Below, piece after piece: positions 43,328-52,400 of a stretch of DNA of 64,000 nt. Position numbers and translations under genes: made by a program. The DNA lies in contig UBZM01000017.1 in the NCBI GenBank assembly GCA_900470095.1, forward strand, positions 56,110-120,109. The letters are read 5' to 3'. The stretch comes from Hyphomicrobiales bacterium (GTDB lineage Bacteria; Pseudomonadota; Alphaproteobacteria; Rhizobiales; Beijerinckiaceae). The notes below the pieces were generated by a model. That model did not search any database and was not told where the DNA came from. It worked only from the letters and a program-made list of their open reading frames with translations. How positions within the stretch are numbered: the first letter of the stretch is position 1; the number at the start of each line of letters is the position of its first letter.

Positions 43328-43933
43328 ATGATCTACTCGACCGCGCTCCAGGACCATGGCCTGCCGCATGATCCCTTCAAGGCGATCGTGACGCCGCGTC
43401 CGATCGGCTGGATCACGGCGCGGAGTGCCAAGGGCGAGATCAATCTCTCGCCCTACAGCTTTTTCAACGCTGTCTCGTCGCGGCCGCATATTGTGATGTT
43501 CTCCTCCGAGGACAAGAAGGACGCGGTTTCCTTCATCGAGGAGACGGGCGAGTTCACCTGCTCGCTGGTCACCAAGGCATTGGCGCAACAGATGAACCTG
43601 ACATCGGCGCCGCTGCCGCGCGGGACGAGCGAATACGAGCATTCCGGGCTCGCAATGGCCGAGTCCAAATTCGTGAAGCCTCCGCGTGTCGCCGGCAGTC
43701 CGGCCGCGCTCGAGTGCAAGCTGCTCTCCATCCAGCAGCTCAAAGACCTCGACGACAAGCCGGTGCCGCGCTGGATGGTGCTGGGTCAGGTCGTCGGGAT
43801 CTTCATGGATGAGGCCTATGTCCGTGACGGACGCTTCGACACGGCCGCGGCCCATCCGATCGCGCGCTGTGGCTACGCGGACTATGCCGAGGTGGACCAC
43901 CTGTTCTCGATCATCCGCCCGACCGGCGGCTGA
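43328..43933 (+). CDS. Flavin reductase-like FMN-binding split-barrel protein
   Basis: 201 residues of the flavin reductase-like domain (DIM6/NTAB). Motifs: IVTPRPIGWITARSAKGEIN, NLSPYSFFNAVSSRPHIVMF and KALAQQMNLTSAPLPRG. Such proteins reduce FMN/FAD for partner monooxygenases or are oxidoreductases themselves. It starts four bases after the nitroreductase stop, so the two are co-translated; a shared redox substrate is likely but unknown. Confidence 0.9.
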   Translation: MIYSTALQDHGLPHDPFKAIVTPRPIGWITARSAKGEINLSPYSFFNAVSSRPHIVMFSSEDKKDAVSFIEETGEFTCSLVTKALAQQMNLTSAPLPRGTSEYEHSGLAMAESKFVKPPRVAGSPAALECKLLSIQQLKDLDDKPVPRWMVLGQVVGIFMDEAYVRDGRFDTAAAHPIARCGYADYAEVDHLFSIIRPTGG

Positions 43934-43942
43934 GCAGGGCCC

Positions 43943-44125
43943 GTGCCGCGGCCGCCGGACGAGGATGACGACTGGCGAATGACCGTCAACCTGCTTGCGA
44001 TCATCGCCACTCTGCTTCTGCTTGGCGCTGGAATCTGGCTGCTCCTCGGACTCGATCGCGCGCGGAAGGCTCAGGATTGCCTGTCCTCGACCCAGCGCAA
44101 CTGCCGGCAGATCCGCATTCCCTGA
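43943..44125 (+). CDS. Small single-pass membrane protein
   Basis: 60 residues from a GTG (or 48 from the ATG at 43979). One membrane helix (LLAIIATLLLLGAGIWLLLGL) precedes a short tail with two cysteines, AQDCLSSTQRNCRQ. The D-C-x7-C tail resembles short proteins I have seen in Hyphomicrobiales with a similar single helix. It follows the flavin reductase gene by nine bases and may belong to that operon. Function unknown. Confidence 0.6.
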   Translation: MPRPPDEDDDWRMTVNLLAIIATLLLLGAGIWLLLGLDRARKAQDCLSSTQRNCRQIRIP

Positions 44126-44170
44126 TCGGAAAGGCTGGAAAATCGCGTCTTCAGAATCGGTTGTGCCCGC

Positions 44171-45049
44171 TCATCGACCCAGCTTGTCAGCCCGCGCCTT
44201 CAGGCGCTGTGCCCTGACAAGGTGGGGGCGATCGAGCATCTCGCCGTTGAGCCCGATCACACCCACACCCGGATTTTCCGCGAACAGGGCGATGATGGCA
44301 TCGGCCTTGGCGACGTCCTCGGGCGCTGGAGCGAAGACCTCGTTGATGACCGCAACCTGCGCCGGATGGATCGCCATCTTGCCGGTGAAGCCATCGCGGC
44401 GGGCCGCGATGCATTCGGTGCGAAAGCCATCGGCATCACGGAAGTTCGTGAAGACGGTATCGATCGCATCGACCTGCGACGACGCGGCGGCAAAGAGCGT
44501 GAGCGATCGGGCGAGGCGGTAGGGATCGGTATAGGAACCGTCGCTCAGCCGGTTGGTCTCGGCGCCGAGATCTGCAGACAGGTCTTCCGCGCCCCAGGTC
44601 AGGGCCGCGAGCCGATGGGTCGCGCCAGCATAGCTGCCGAGGCCGAAGATGCCCTTTCCGGTTTCGGTGGCGATCGGAATGATCCGCGTCGCGCCGTCGG
44701 GGAGTTCGCATTCCGCCTCGCGAACCGCGATCCGGGCGGCGAGATGCGAGACATCGGTGCCGCCCTCGGATTTGGGCAGCATGATCGCATCGGGGGCACC
44801 CGGCATGATCATGTCGAGGTCCGCATCGCTGAGACCGGTCGTAAGCGCATTGATGCGCACGATCAGGAGGGGCCGCTTCGCCTGTTGGCGAGCCGCCTTG
44901 AGGAAACCCAGACTGATCGTGCGGGCCTGGGCCTTGCCGTCGAGTGCGACGGAATCCTCCAGGTCCAGGATCAGCGCATCGGCGCCGCTCTCCAGGCCCT
45001 TCTGGAGCTTCTTCGGGCTGTCGCCCGGTACGAAAAGGAGCGAACGCAT
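44171..45049 (-). CDS. HpcH/HpaI-family CoA ester lyase (CitE-like)
   Basis: 292 residues of TIM-barrel CitE/malyl-CoA lyase type. Typical motifs: RSLLFVPGDSPKKLQKGLES, ALILDLEDSVA (metal-binding acidic residues), RINALTTG, IIPIATETGKG and LTWGAEDLSADLGAE. In this clade such proteins act as malyl-CoA/citramalyl-CoA lyases or (3S)-malyl-CoA thioesterases; the activity cannot be fixed from sequence alone. It follows the MaoC gene by four bases on the minus strand, so hydration and cleavage of a CoA ester may be consecutive steps. Confidence 0.9.
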   Translation of the reverse strand: MRSLLFVPGDSPKKLQKGLESGADALILDLEDSVALDGKAQARTISLGFLKAARQQAKRPLLIVRINALTTGLSDADLDMIMPGAPDAIMLPKSEGGTDVSHLAARIAVREAECELPDGATRIIPIATETGKGIFGLGSYAGATHRLAALTWGAEDLSADLGAETNRLSDGSYTDPYRLARSLTLFAAASSQVDAIDTVFTNFRDADGFRTECIAARRDGFTGKMAIHPAQVAVINEVFAPAPEDVAKADAIIALFAENPGVGVIGLNGEMLDRPHLVRAQRLKARADKLGR

Positions 45050-45053
45050 CCGG

Positions 45054-45551
45054 TCAGACCGCAATTGTCGTGGCTTCGGGATGCTTGCGCATGAAGGCCT
45101 GGCGGCGGCATTGGGCGACCAAGGTGCCGTCCTGCTTATAGGCGCGATGGTGGAACTCGACGATCCCGGCATCGGGGCGCGAGCGGGACTCACGCTTGCT
45201 GACGATTTCGGTGACGCAGTTCACGGTGTCGCCCTCGAAGAGTGGAGCAGGGAAGGTCACGTCGGTCATGCCGAGATTGCCGATGGTGGTGCCGACCGTG
45301 GTGTCGTTGACGGAGATGCCGATCATCAGCCCGAGCGTGAACAGGGAGTTCATCAGCGGCTTACCCCATTCCGTCTCGGTCGCGCAGAAATGCGCATCGA
45401 TATGAAGAGGTTGTGGATTCAAGGTCATGTTCGAGAAGAGCATGTTGTCCATCTGGGTCACGGTGCGCGTAAGCCCGTGCTCGATGACCGCGCCGACCTG
45501 GAAATCCTCGAAATAGATCCCGCCGCGCTTGTGGCGCTTCACCTCGGTCAT
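45054..45551 (-). CDS. MaoC-family dehydratase
   Basis: 165 residues of the single hot-dog MaoC/R-hydratase type. The active-site segment NPQPLHIDAHFCATETEWG supplies the Asp and His, and GLMIGISVNDTTVG follows. It hydrates enoyl-CoA-type substrates. It lies directly upstream of the CitE-like gene (4-bp gap), so the pair may process a methyl-branched or dicarboxylic CoA ester. It is divergent from the SLT-domain gene. Confidence 0.9.
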   Translation of the reverse strand: MTEVKRHKRGGIYFEDFQVGAVIEHGLTRTVTQMDNMLFSNMTLNPQPLHIDAHFCATETEWGKPLMNSLFTLGLMIGISVNDTTVGTTIGNLGMTDVTFPAPLFEGDTVNCVTEIVSKRESRSRPDAGIVEFHHRAYKQDGTLVAQCRRQAFMRKHPEATTIAV

Positions 45552-45688
45552 GAACGCTCCTCCAAAGCCGCATTCCGGCGCTGTAAGCCGGCTCGGTGAT
45601 TCCGCGTGTTTAACGGTTCGCTTACCATAATTGGGGCAGTCTCCACAGGAGCTCCGGCACCTTGCGCTCGAGCTGCCTGAGAGTCTGC

Positions 45689-46756
45689 ATGTTCCTGTTC
45701 ACGACGCCTACGACGCGCGAGACTGCACCGGCCAATCCGGTCGTCAATGCCATTCGCGACGGCGCCGAAAGGAGCGGTGCCGGCTTCGATTACCTCCTGA
45801 AGACGGCGCAGCGCGAATCGGCGCTTGATCCCGACGCGAAAGCCAAGACCTCGAGCGCCACCGGGCTGTTTCAGTTCATCGAGCAGACCTGGCTTTCGAT
45901 GGTGAAGCAGGAAGGGCCGAAGCAGGGGCTTTCCAATTACGCCAATGCGATCAGCGCCGACGAGACCGGCCGACTCAGCGTGCCGGACGCCGCGACGCGA
46001 GAAAAGATCCTGCAGCTGCGCAATGATCCGCAAGTGGCTGCCGTCATGGCCGGAGCGCTGACCCAGAAGAACCGCGACCAGCTTGCCTCGACGCTCGGCC
46101 GCCAGCCGAATGCCGGCGAGCTCTACATGGCGCATGTGCTCGGTTCGCGTGGCGCGAGCGACCTCATTCGCGCCGCCGGCAACGATCCGATGCGGGTCGC
46201 AGCCAGGGACTTTCCCGAGGCCGCTTCAGCCAATCGCAACATCTTCTTCGACAAGTCAGGCCGCGCTCGCACGGCCCAGGAGGTCTACGGCGTGCTGGCG
46301 GCGAGCCACGCCAACACGCAGCTTGCCGCAGCGACCACGACTGGGAGCGTCAAGTCCGCGGCCGGCACTGACCAGGCGGTGCCGATTGCTGCCGCGTTGG
46401 CGCCGGATCGGGCCAAGGGGTTGATCGGGCTGTTCTCGACCGAGGGCTCGCGTCAGCCGGTCTCCAAGGCGGTGGCCAATCTCTGGACCACACCGCGCAG
46501 CGATGCTTCGCGTCTGGCGGCGCTCGATCCGGCCGACCGCTATTTCCCTCGGCAGGGTGCGAGCGACGCCGCTCCAACGAACGCGTCCGCCCCAACGGCG
46601 CCCACGAATCCGACGACTGCCACAACCGCTCCCTTGCCGCCGTCGCGCCCGGTCGATCTGACCCAGGCCGGGAACACTGCACCTAAATCCGCGGCGAAGC
46701 CGCGTCGTGCCCCGCTCGATCTTTCCGCCTTCATGGTCCAGCGGAGCGGCACATGA
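45689..46756 (+). CDS. SLT-type lytic transglycosylase
   Basis: 355 residues. A lysozyme-like SLT domain lies near residues 25-160: DYLLKTAQRESALDPDAKAK carries the catalytic glutamate, and SSATGLFQFIEQTWL matches the second motif. The C-terminal half is low-complexity, Ala/Pro/Thr-rich. There is no Sec signal peptide, unlike housekeeping transglycosylases, which suggests export by a specialised route (for example flagellar) or action after lysis. ATG 45689 is preceded by GAGAGTCTGC. Its stop overlaps the DUF2336 start by four bases (ATGA). Confidence 0.82.
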   Translation: MFLFTTPTTRETAPANPVVNAIRDGAERSGAGFDYLLKTAQRESALDPDAKAKTSSATGLFQFIEQTWLSMVKQEGPKQGLSNYANAISADETGRLSVPDAATREKILQLRNDPQVAAVMAGALTQKNRDQLASTLGRQPNAGELYMAHVLGSRGASDLIRAAGNDPMRVAARDFPEAASANRNIFFDKSGRARTAQEVYGVLAASHANTQLAAATTTGSVKSAAGTDQAVPIAAALAPDRAKGLIGLFSTEGSRQPVSKAVANLWTTPRSDASRLAALDPADRYFPRQGASDAAPTNASAPTAPTNPTTATTAPLPPSRPVDLTQAGNTAPKSAAKPRRAPLDLSAFMVQRSGT

Positions 46757-47967
46757 TCGTTCGCCGTTTCCTGCTCTGGGCCCGCACGGCCAATGCCGAG
46801 GCCCGCGCCTCCGGCGCAGCCGCGCTTGCCGGCGCCTATTTGCACTCCGGCATGTCCGACGAGGATCGCCGCGAGGCCGAAACTGCGCTGATCGCGCTGA
46901 TCGAGGATCCCTCGCCCCTGGTTCGCCGTGCCATAGCCGAGGAGGTTGCGACCTCGCCGCGTGCGCCGCGTGCGCTGATCCTCAACCTCATCGCCGAGCA
47001 AAGCGACGTGAATGCACTGGTTCTGGCGCATTCACCGGTGCTGACAGAGGCGGACCTGGTCGACGCGGCTGCCATCGGGGACGCTTTGGCGCAACGCGCC
47101 ATCGCACAGCGGCCCTGCCTGCCGACCAGTGTCGCGGCAGCGCTTGCCGAAGTCGGGTGCGAGGAAGCGCTGCTGGCCCTGGCAGGCAATCGCAGCGCGT
47201 GGATTCCGACATTCTCACTTGAGCGCATGTTCGAGCGCGCGGGTGGCTCCGGGGCCTTGCGCGAGGCGCTCCTTGCCCGGAACGATCTGCCCGCAGGGCT
47301 GCGCCAGGCCATTGCAGGGCGAATGTCGGATGCGTTGGCGAGCTTCGTCTCCGGCTGCGGCTGGCTGACGCCGGAGCGCAGCGCCAGGCTGGCGCGCGAG
47401 TCGACCGAGCGGGTTGCCGTCGCACTCGCAGCAGGCGGCGAAGACAGCGATGCGCCTGCGATCGTCGAATGCCTGCGCGAGAATGGCCGGCTGACGCCGG
47501 GGCTGATGCTGCGCTCGCTCCTCAGCGTCGAGCCTGCCCTAGCGGAGGCGGCATTCTCGTCGCTCTCGGGTCTGCCGCTCGCTCGCGTGTCGGCGATCCT
47601 CCGGGACCGGAGCGGCGCGAGCTTGCGCGGGCTCTACCGCAAGGCGGGCATGCCGGGCTCCTTGCTGCCGGCCTTTGTTGCGGCGATCGCTGCGTTGAAC
47701 CTATCCGGCTTCGAACGGGTGAGCGGAACGCAGGGCATCGACCGCGCCGTCATGGCAAGCGTCATGAGCTACTGCGAGCGGCTCGAAGGTCGCGAGGCCG
47801 ATTCGCTGAACGGGCTGCTGCGGCGGCTCGATGCCGAGGCGGCACGCGAGGAAGCGCGGTTAATGGCGGATTCATTTGCAGACGATGCGGCGCTCGCCCT
47901 GCTGGTCGAGGCTGACCCATCCCTGCTGGTCGAACTCGACGAGGCGGATCTTCGAAGCGCCGCCTGA
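46753..47967 (+). CDS. DUF2336 domain protein
   Basis: 404 residues, almost entirely alpha-helical and Ala/Leu-rich, in HEAT-like repeats. The DUF2336 signature region includes DPSPLVRRAIAEEVATSPRA and ALILNLIAEQSDVNALVLAH. DUF2336 is mainly alphaproteobacterial; members are predicted scaffolds, and some belong to cell-cycle or motility regulons. It overlaps the transglycosylase gene by four bases, so the two products are probably made together. The stop codon sits in the loop of a GCCGCC/GGCGGC hairpin. Confidence 0.82.
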   Translation: MIVRRFLLWARTANAEARASGAAALAGAYLHSGMSDEDRREAETALIALIEDPSPLVRRAIAEEVATSPRAPRALILNLIAEQSDVNALVLAHSPVLTEADLVDAAAIGDALAQRAIAQRPCLPTSVAAALAEVGCEEALLALAGNRSAWIPTFSLERMFERAGGSGALREALLARNDLPAGLRQAIAGRMSDALASFVSGCGWLTPERSARLARESTERVAVALAAGGEDSDAPAIVECLRENGRLTPGLMLRSLLSVEPALAEAAFSSLSGLPLARVSAILRDRSGASLRGLYRKAGMPGSLLPAFVAAIAALNLSGFERVSGTQGIDRAVMASVMSYCERLEGREADSLNGLLRRLDAEAAREEARLMADSFADDAALALLVEADPSLLVELDEADLRSAA

Positions 47968-47985
47968 GGCGGCGTCACCGGCTGG

Positions 47986-48759
47986 TCAATAGCCGAATTG
48001 CTCGCGCAGGATGCGTTCGTCCAGGCTGTGCCCGGGATCATGCAGCATGACGAGGTCGATGCTCCGATCGATTGCGATCGCGACCGAGACGACATTGTCG
48101 ATCTGGATATGGTCTGCCATCGCGCTGACCGGGCGTTTTGGCGCTTCCAGCACCTCGATCATGACCTGTGCCTGGTCGGGAAGCAGGGCCCCCCGCCAGC
48201 GCCGCGGGCGAAAGGCGGCGATCGGGGTCAGGGCCAGCAGCGGCGCATCGAGCGGCAGGATCGGGCCATTGGCCGAGAGATTATAGGCTGTCGAGCCCGC
48301 CGGCGTCGCCAGCAGGATACCGTCGGAAATCAGCTCCTCCAGCCGTACCTGGCCATCGACGGACAGGCGCAGCTTCGCCGCCTGGTAGGAGCGGCGGAGT
48401 AGGGACACTTCATTGATCGCCTTGGCACGGAATTCCCGCCCATTCTCGTCGATCGCGAGCATCGAAAGCGGGTGGACGATGCTGCGATGAGCGGCTTCCA
48501 GCCGTTTGGTCAGGCCGCGCTCGCGGAACTCGTTCATCAGGAAGCCGACCGAGCCGCGATTCATGCCGTAGATCGGCTTGCCTGTGCCGATGAAGCGATG
48601 CAGCGTCTGCAACATCAGCCCGTCGCCACCAAGCGCCACGATGACATCGGCGCTGTCGCAATCGGCATTGCCATAGCGCGCGACGAGCTTCTCCAGCGCG
48701 GCTTCTGCCTCTGGCGTCTCACTGGCGACGAAGGAGATGGCTGCGAAGCGCGCGGTCAT
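47986..48759 (-). CDS. nadK: NAD kinase
   Basis: 257 residues, the compact form usual in Alphaproteobacteria. It phosphorylates NAD to NADP. The diacylglycerol-kinase-like GGDG motif is in [18 protein letters not shown], followed by [14 protein letters not shown], the NE/D motif in INEVSLLRR and the glycine-rich [23 protein letters not shown] 48759 fits the family start. It is convergent with the DUF2336 gene. Confidence 0.95.
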   Translation of the reverse strand: MTARFAAISFVASETPEAEAALEKLVARYGNADCDSADVIVALGGDGLMLQTLHRFIGTGKPIYGMNRGSVGFLMNEFRERGLTKRLEAAHRSIVHPLSMLAIDENGREFRAKAINEVSLLRRSYQAAKLRLSVDGQVRLEELISDGILLATPAGSTAYNLSANGPILPLDAPLLALTPIAAFRPRRWRGALLPDQAQVMIEVLEAPKRPVSAMADHIQIDNVVSVAIAIDRSIDLVMLHDPGHSLDERILREQFGY

Positions 48760-48844
48760 CAGGGGGTCCGGATCAGCCAGGCTCAGGGGCAAGGAGTGGC
48801 TGGCATAGCACGGCGGTGACGGAAGGGGCGAGCCAGAGCGGGCA

Positions 48845-48870
48845 TAAAAAAGCCGGGGTCGCCCCCGGCT
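48845..48870 (-). terminator. Intrinsic terminator of the MBL-fold hydrolase gene
   Basis: Read on the minus strand, AGCCGGGG pairs with CCCCGGCT around GCGA and is followed by a run of T. It lies 25 bp after the stop of the MBL gene at 48895. Confidence 0.88.
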
Positions 48871-48894
48871 CGATGCGCAGCGATGCCGCATGCC

Positions 48895-49881
48895 TCAGAT
48901 GGACGTGGTCCATTGCACGGGGACGAGCTCGAAGCCGTTGCCCGATTTCGCGATGTGGCCGGTGGCTGGGAATGGCGCGTGGTAGAATGCGACCTGCATC
49001 TTGTCCGCGGCGACCATGCCGAGCAGCTTGCGGCGTGTGGCGGCAGCTTGCGGGCCGTCCATATCGAACACCGCGGACCAGTCGGGATTGCGGGCGAATA
49101 GGGCTGGGTGGTTGGTCGTGTCCGACATCACCATCATCCTCGCCGTGCCGGAGCTGAGCGCGAAGGTGGTGTGGCCGGGCGTATGGCCAGGGGCCGCAAT
49201 GGCGGTGATGCCGGGCAGGATTTCCTTGCCGGCCTCAAACTGCTTCACATCCTTGGCGATCGGGCCGAAGACGCGGCGGACGCCGCCAAATGCCCCCTTC
49301 ATGGCCTCGGGTGCGGCACTCATCCTGGCGTCGTCCATCCAGAAGCTCCATTCTGCCGCTGGGACCATGACCTCGGCATTGGGGAAAACGGCCGAGCCGT
49401 CTTTCAGGCGAAAGCCGTTGATATGGTCGCCGTGGAAATGGCTGAAGACAACCGTAGATACATCTTTGGGATCGAAACCGGCGGCGCGGAAATTGGCGAG
49501 CCAGGTTCCGGAGGTCGGTGCGCCCGAATCGCCATTGCCGGTATCGATCAGGATGAGTTTTCCGCCGCTCTGGATGGCGAGCGTCGTGAAGGTGATGTTC
49601 AATGCATCGGCTGGCAGGAAGGCCTGCGCCATCGCCGTCTTGACGTCCGCGAGTTCCGCATTGCGGACGAAACCCTCGAGCGGACGACGGGCGAAACCGT
49701 CATTGATCGCGGTGAGGATCATGTCACCGATCTTGTAGCGATAGTATCCGGGCGCCTGATTCACGGGGGCTCCTTGCGCTTGAGCCGGTGTGAGCCCGGC
49801 GGGTAAATCCAACGTGGTGGCAACAGCGAGCGCGCCGGCACCGGCAATCACGGTGCGGCGCGACGGACTAAAAGGTGGCAT
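48895..49881 (-). CDS. Exported metallo-beta-lactamase-fold hydrolase
   Basis: 328 residues. The N-terminus SRRTVIAGAGALAVATTLDL resembles a twin-arginine-type signal (SRR-T-V-I) with a cleavage site after AQAQ. The zinc motif FSHFHGDHINGF (HxHxDH) and later GHTPGHTTFAL, MSDTTNHP and a terminal His mark a binuclear MBL hydrolase. Similar secreted enzymes act as lactonases (quorum quenching), phosphotriesterases or arylsulfatases; the substrate is unknown. A strong terminator follows the gene. Confidence 0.88.
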   Translation of the reverse strand: MPPFSPSRRTVIAGAGALAVATTLDLPAGLTPAQAQGAPVNQAPGYYRYKIGDMILTAINDGFARRPLEGFVRNAELADVKTAMAQAFLPADALNITFTTLAIQSGGKLILIDTGNGDSGAPTSGTWLANFRAAGFDPKDVSTVVFSHFHGDHINGFRLKDGSAVFPNAEVMVPAAEWSFWMDDARMSAAPEAMKGAFGGVRRVFGPIAKDVKQFEAGKEILPGITAIAAPGHTPGHTTFALSSGTARMMVMSDTTNHPALFARNPDWSAVFDMDGPQAAATRRKLLGMVAADKMQVAFYHAPFPATGHIAKSGNGFELVPVQWTTSI

Positions 49882-49966
49882 TGCAGTCTCCCTTGGCGCG
49901 TCTTCGGCCTGGGCAGCAGCCTAGCGTCCGATTCGGGGGCTTCAACCGCGCGGGGGTGTTGCAGGG

Positions 49967-50443
49967 TCAAGTTTCCGTGAGTGGTGCGTTCGTGATGCGC
50001 TGGCCGTCTGCCGGCACGCGATGGTCGTGCGAAGGAACGCTGGCAGCCAGCAGTCCGTCATAACGCGCGAGCGCCCGCAGCATGGCCGCGCAAAGAGCCA
50101 ATGAGCCGAGCATGGCGTTGCCCGAACATTCGGCGACCAGGGCTTGGAAGGCCGCGCTGTCCTCATCGGCGAGACATCGCAGGCTCCAACTCCACTCCGG
50201 AGCCTTCTGGCGCAGCAGATTGATAGCGACGTCGATATTGGCGCTGACCAGGCCAAGCGCCTTCCAGAGCGATCCCTGCTGATAGATGCCGCCCATGGGC
50301 GTGCGGCGGCCGACGAGATGGCTCGGCTTGCGCCGTACGGTGAAGCCCAGAGCCTCATAGATATCGGCATCAAGCGCGCGATCGGGCCTTTCGGCCGTCT
50401 CGCAACGCTCGGCCAGCGCGAGCAAGTGATCCCGTCTGTCCAT
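49967..50443 (-). CDS. Phage-type hypothetical protein
   Basis: 158 residues. The N-terminus DRRDHLLALAERCETAERPD continues RALDADIYEALGF. From memory, this LAERCE..GPDRELDA-x-I pattern is typical of small proteins from alphaproteobacterial phages and scattered chromosomal homologues. No catalytic residues are evident. It is a stand-alone gene upstream of a tRNA and could be a leftover of a prophage, though no other phage gene is near. Confidence 0.6.
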   Translation of the reverse strand: MDRRDHLLALAERCETAERPDRALDADIYEALGFTVRRKPSHLVGRRTPMGGIYQQGSLWKALGLVSANIDVAINLLRQKAPEWSWSLRCLADEDSAAFQALVAECSGNAMLGSLALCAAMLRALARYDGLLAASVPSHDHRVPADGQRITNAPLTET

Positions 50444-50529
50444 GGCCGTTCGCCTAGCCCGGAGGCTCTCACACCATCGCTTGCACGTTCGTGCCGCTAA
50501 CCGGTCGCGCGAAGCGAGCCAGAGATGTG

Positions 50530-50604
50530 TGGTGCCGGATGAGGGGATTGAACCCCCGACCTTCGGTTTACAAAACCGCTGCTCTACCGCTGAGCTAATC
50601 CGGC
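50530..50604 (-). tRNA. tRNA-Thr (anticodon TGT)
   Basis: On the minus strand the cloverleaf begins GCCGGATTAGCTCAGCGG, the anticodon loop is TTTGTAA with anticodon TGT, and the T-arm is GGGGGTTCAATCCCC. The acceptor GCCGGAT pairs with ATCCGGC and CCA is encoded. Confidence 0.96.
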
Positions 50605-50670
50605 CCGGTCAGCCAGATGCGGTTACCAGCCGCGCGCGGCGAGGGCAAGATCGGTTACCGCTTGCCCAAA

Positions 50671-50700
50671 GAAAAGCCCCGCCTCCAGGGAGGCGGGGCT
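50671..50700 (-). terminator. Intrinsic terminator of the MHS transporter gene
   Basis: AGCCCCGCCTCC pairs perfectly with GGAGGCGGGGCT (12 bp, 2-base loop) and on the minus strand is followed by TTTTC. It lies just after the transporter stop at 50724. Confidence 0.85.
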
Positions 50701-50723
50701 CGTACCTGTCGGTGATGGGCCGA

Positions 50724-52400
50724 TCAGTTGTTGTCGTAGGTGAGAATGTCGCGATCCTTGGTCTCGGGCACGAAGAGCATGCCGATGACGAAGGTCATCA
50801 TCGCGATCACGATCGGGTACCAGAGGCCGTAGAAGATGTCGCCGGTGCCGGCCACCATGGCGAAGGAGGTCGCCGGAAGCAGGCCACCGAACCAGCCGTT
50901 GCCGATATGGTAGGGCAGCGACATGCCGGTGTAGCGGATACGGGTCGGGAAGAGCTCGACCAGGGCGGCGGCGATCGGGCCGTAGACCATCGTCACATAG
51001 ATGACGAGGATCGTCAGGATGCCGATGATGGTCAGCGACTGGGCGTTGAACAGCGCGTCCTTGAAGCCGGTCTTGACGATCCGCGCGTCGCCCGCCGCGG
51101 GATAGCCGGCGGCGACCGCTTCCTTGGCGATATTGGCGGCGAAGCCGGCATCGATGGCGACATCCTTGCCGTTGACCGTGACCTTGGCCGCGGTGCCGGC
51201 CGGGGCCGGGACCTGGGTGTACTGGATCGCCTGGGAGGCGAGCGTGCGGCGGGCGACATCGCAGGGCTGGGTGAAGGTGCGCACGCCCACCGGGTCGAAG
51301 ACCGAGCCGCAGGTGGCCGGATCGGCGACGACCTGAACCTTGACGTTCTCATGGGCTGCCGCGAGGCCGGGATTGGCAGCCTTGGTGAGCGCGCCGAAGA
51401 GCGGGAAATAGGTCAGCGCCGCGATCAGGCAGCCGGCCAGGATGACGGGCTTGCGACCGATCCTGTCCGAAAGCGAGCCGAACAGGATGAAGCCGCCGGT
51501 GCCGAGGATCAGCGACCAGGCGATCAGCACGTTGGCCGAATAGAGATCGACCTTCAGGATGCTCTGGATGAAGAACAAGGCGTAGAACTGACCGGTGTAC
51601 CAGACGACGGCCTGGCCGGCGGTGAGGCCGAACAGCGCCAGCAGGGCGATCTTCGCATTCTTCCACTGACCGAAGGCCTCGGAAAGGGGTGCCTTCGAGC
51701 CGCTGCCCTCTTCCTTCATCTTCTTGAAGGCAGGGGATTCCTGCATCTGCAGACGGATCCAGACCGAGATCGCCAGCAGGAAGATCGAGGCCAGGAACGG
51801 GATGCGCCAGCCCCAGGCGGTGAATTCGGCCTCGCCCATCATGGTGCGGATGCCGAGAATGACGATCAGCGAAAGCAGCAGGCCGAGCGTCGCCGTGGTC
51901 TGGATCCAGGAGGTGTAGAAGCCACGACGGCCCGGAGGCGCGTGCTCGGCGACATAGACCGCTGCGCCGCCATATTCACCGCCTAGCGCCAGGCCCTGCA
52001 GCATGCGCAACGCGATCAGGATTACCGGTGCGATCCAGCCGATCGAGTTGTAGCTCGGCAGCAGGCCGACCAGGAAGGTCGAGGCGCCCATGATCACGAT
52101 CGTGACGAGGAAGGTGTATTTGCGGCCGATGAGATCACCCAGGCGGCCGAAGAACAGCGCGCCGAAGGGGCGGACGAGGAAGCCGGCGGCGAAGGCGAGC
52201 AACGCGAAGATGGCGCGCGTATTCGGATCGAAGGCCGAGAAGAAATGCGCGCCGATCATCACGGCGAGCGAACCGTAGAGATAGAAGTCGTACCATTCAA
52301 AGACGGTGCCGAGCGACGAAGCGAGAATGACGCGCTTCTCTTCCTTCGTCATGGGGCGTCGCGTCGCCGCAGCCCCCGATGTCTGTGCTGCCATGCTCAT
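50724..52400 (-). CDS. MFS transporter, metabolite:H+ symporter (MHS) family
   Basis: 558 residues. The N-terminal SSLGTVFEWYDFYLYGSLAV and the GRLGDLIGRKYTFL loop are MHS-family signatures (ShiA, KgtP, ProP group), with GALFFGRLGDLIGRK as the loop 2-3 motif. The protein is about 110 residues longer than standard. The extra length lies between helices 8 and 9 as a hydrophilic, extracytoplasmic insertion with two cysteines (PATCGSVFD, TQPCDVARR). ATG 52400 follows GGGGAGAACGCC. Substrates of the family are dicarboxylates, shikimate or betaines; here unknown. Confidence 0.92.
   Translation of the reverse strand: MSMAAQTSGAAATRRPMTKEEKRVILASSLGTVFEWYDFYLYGSLAVMIGAHFFSAFDPNTRAIFALLAFAAGFLVRPFGALFFGRLGDLIGRKYTFLVTIVIMGASTFLVGLLPSYNSIGWIAPVILIALRMLQGLALGGEYGGAAVYVAEHAPPGRRGFYTSWIQTTATLGLLLSLIVILGIRTMMGEAEFTAWGWRIPFLASIFLLAISVWIRLQMQESPAFKKMKEEGSGSKAPLSEAFGQWKNAKIALLALFGLTAGQAVVWYTGQFYALFFIQSILKVDLYSANVLIAWSLILGTGGFILFGSLSDRIGRKPVILAGCLIAALTYFPLFGALTKAANPGLAAAHENVKVQVVADPATCGSVFDPVGVRTFTQPCDVARRTLASQAIQYTQVPAPAGTAAKVTVNGKDVAIDAGFAANIAKEAVAAGYPAAGDARIVKTGFKDALFNAQSLTIIGILTILVIYVTMVYGPIAAALVELFPTRIRYTGMSLPYHIGNGWFGGLLPATSFAMVAGTGDIFYGLWYPIVIAMMTFVIGMLFVPETKDRDILTYDNN

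Noticed and set aside
45610..45624. CtrA box upstream of the SLT gene
   Set aside because: TTAACGGTTCGCTTAC has an eight-base rather than a seven-base spacer and weak second half.
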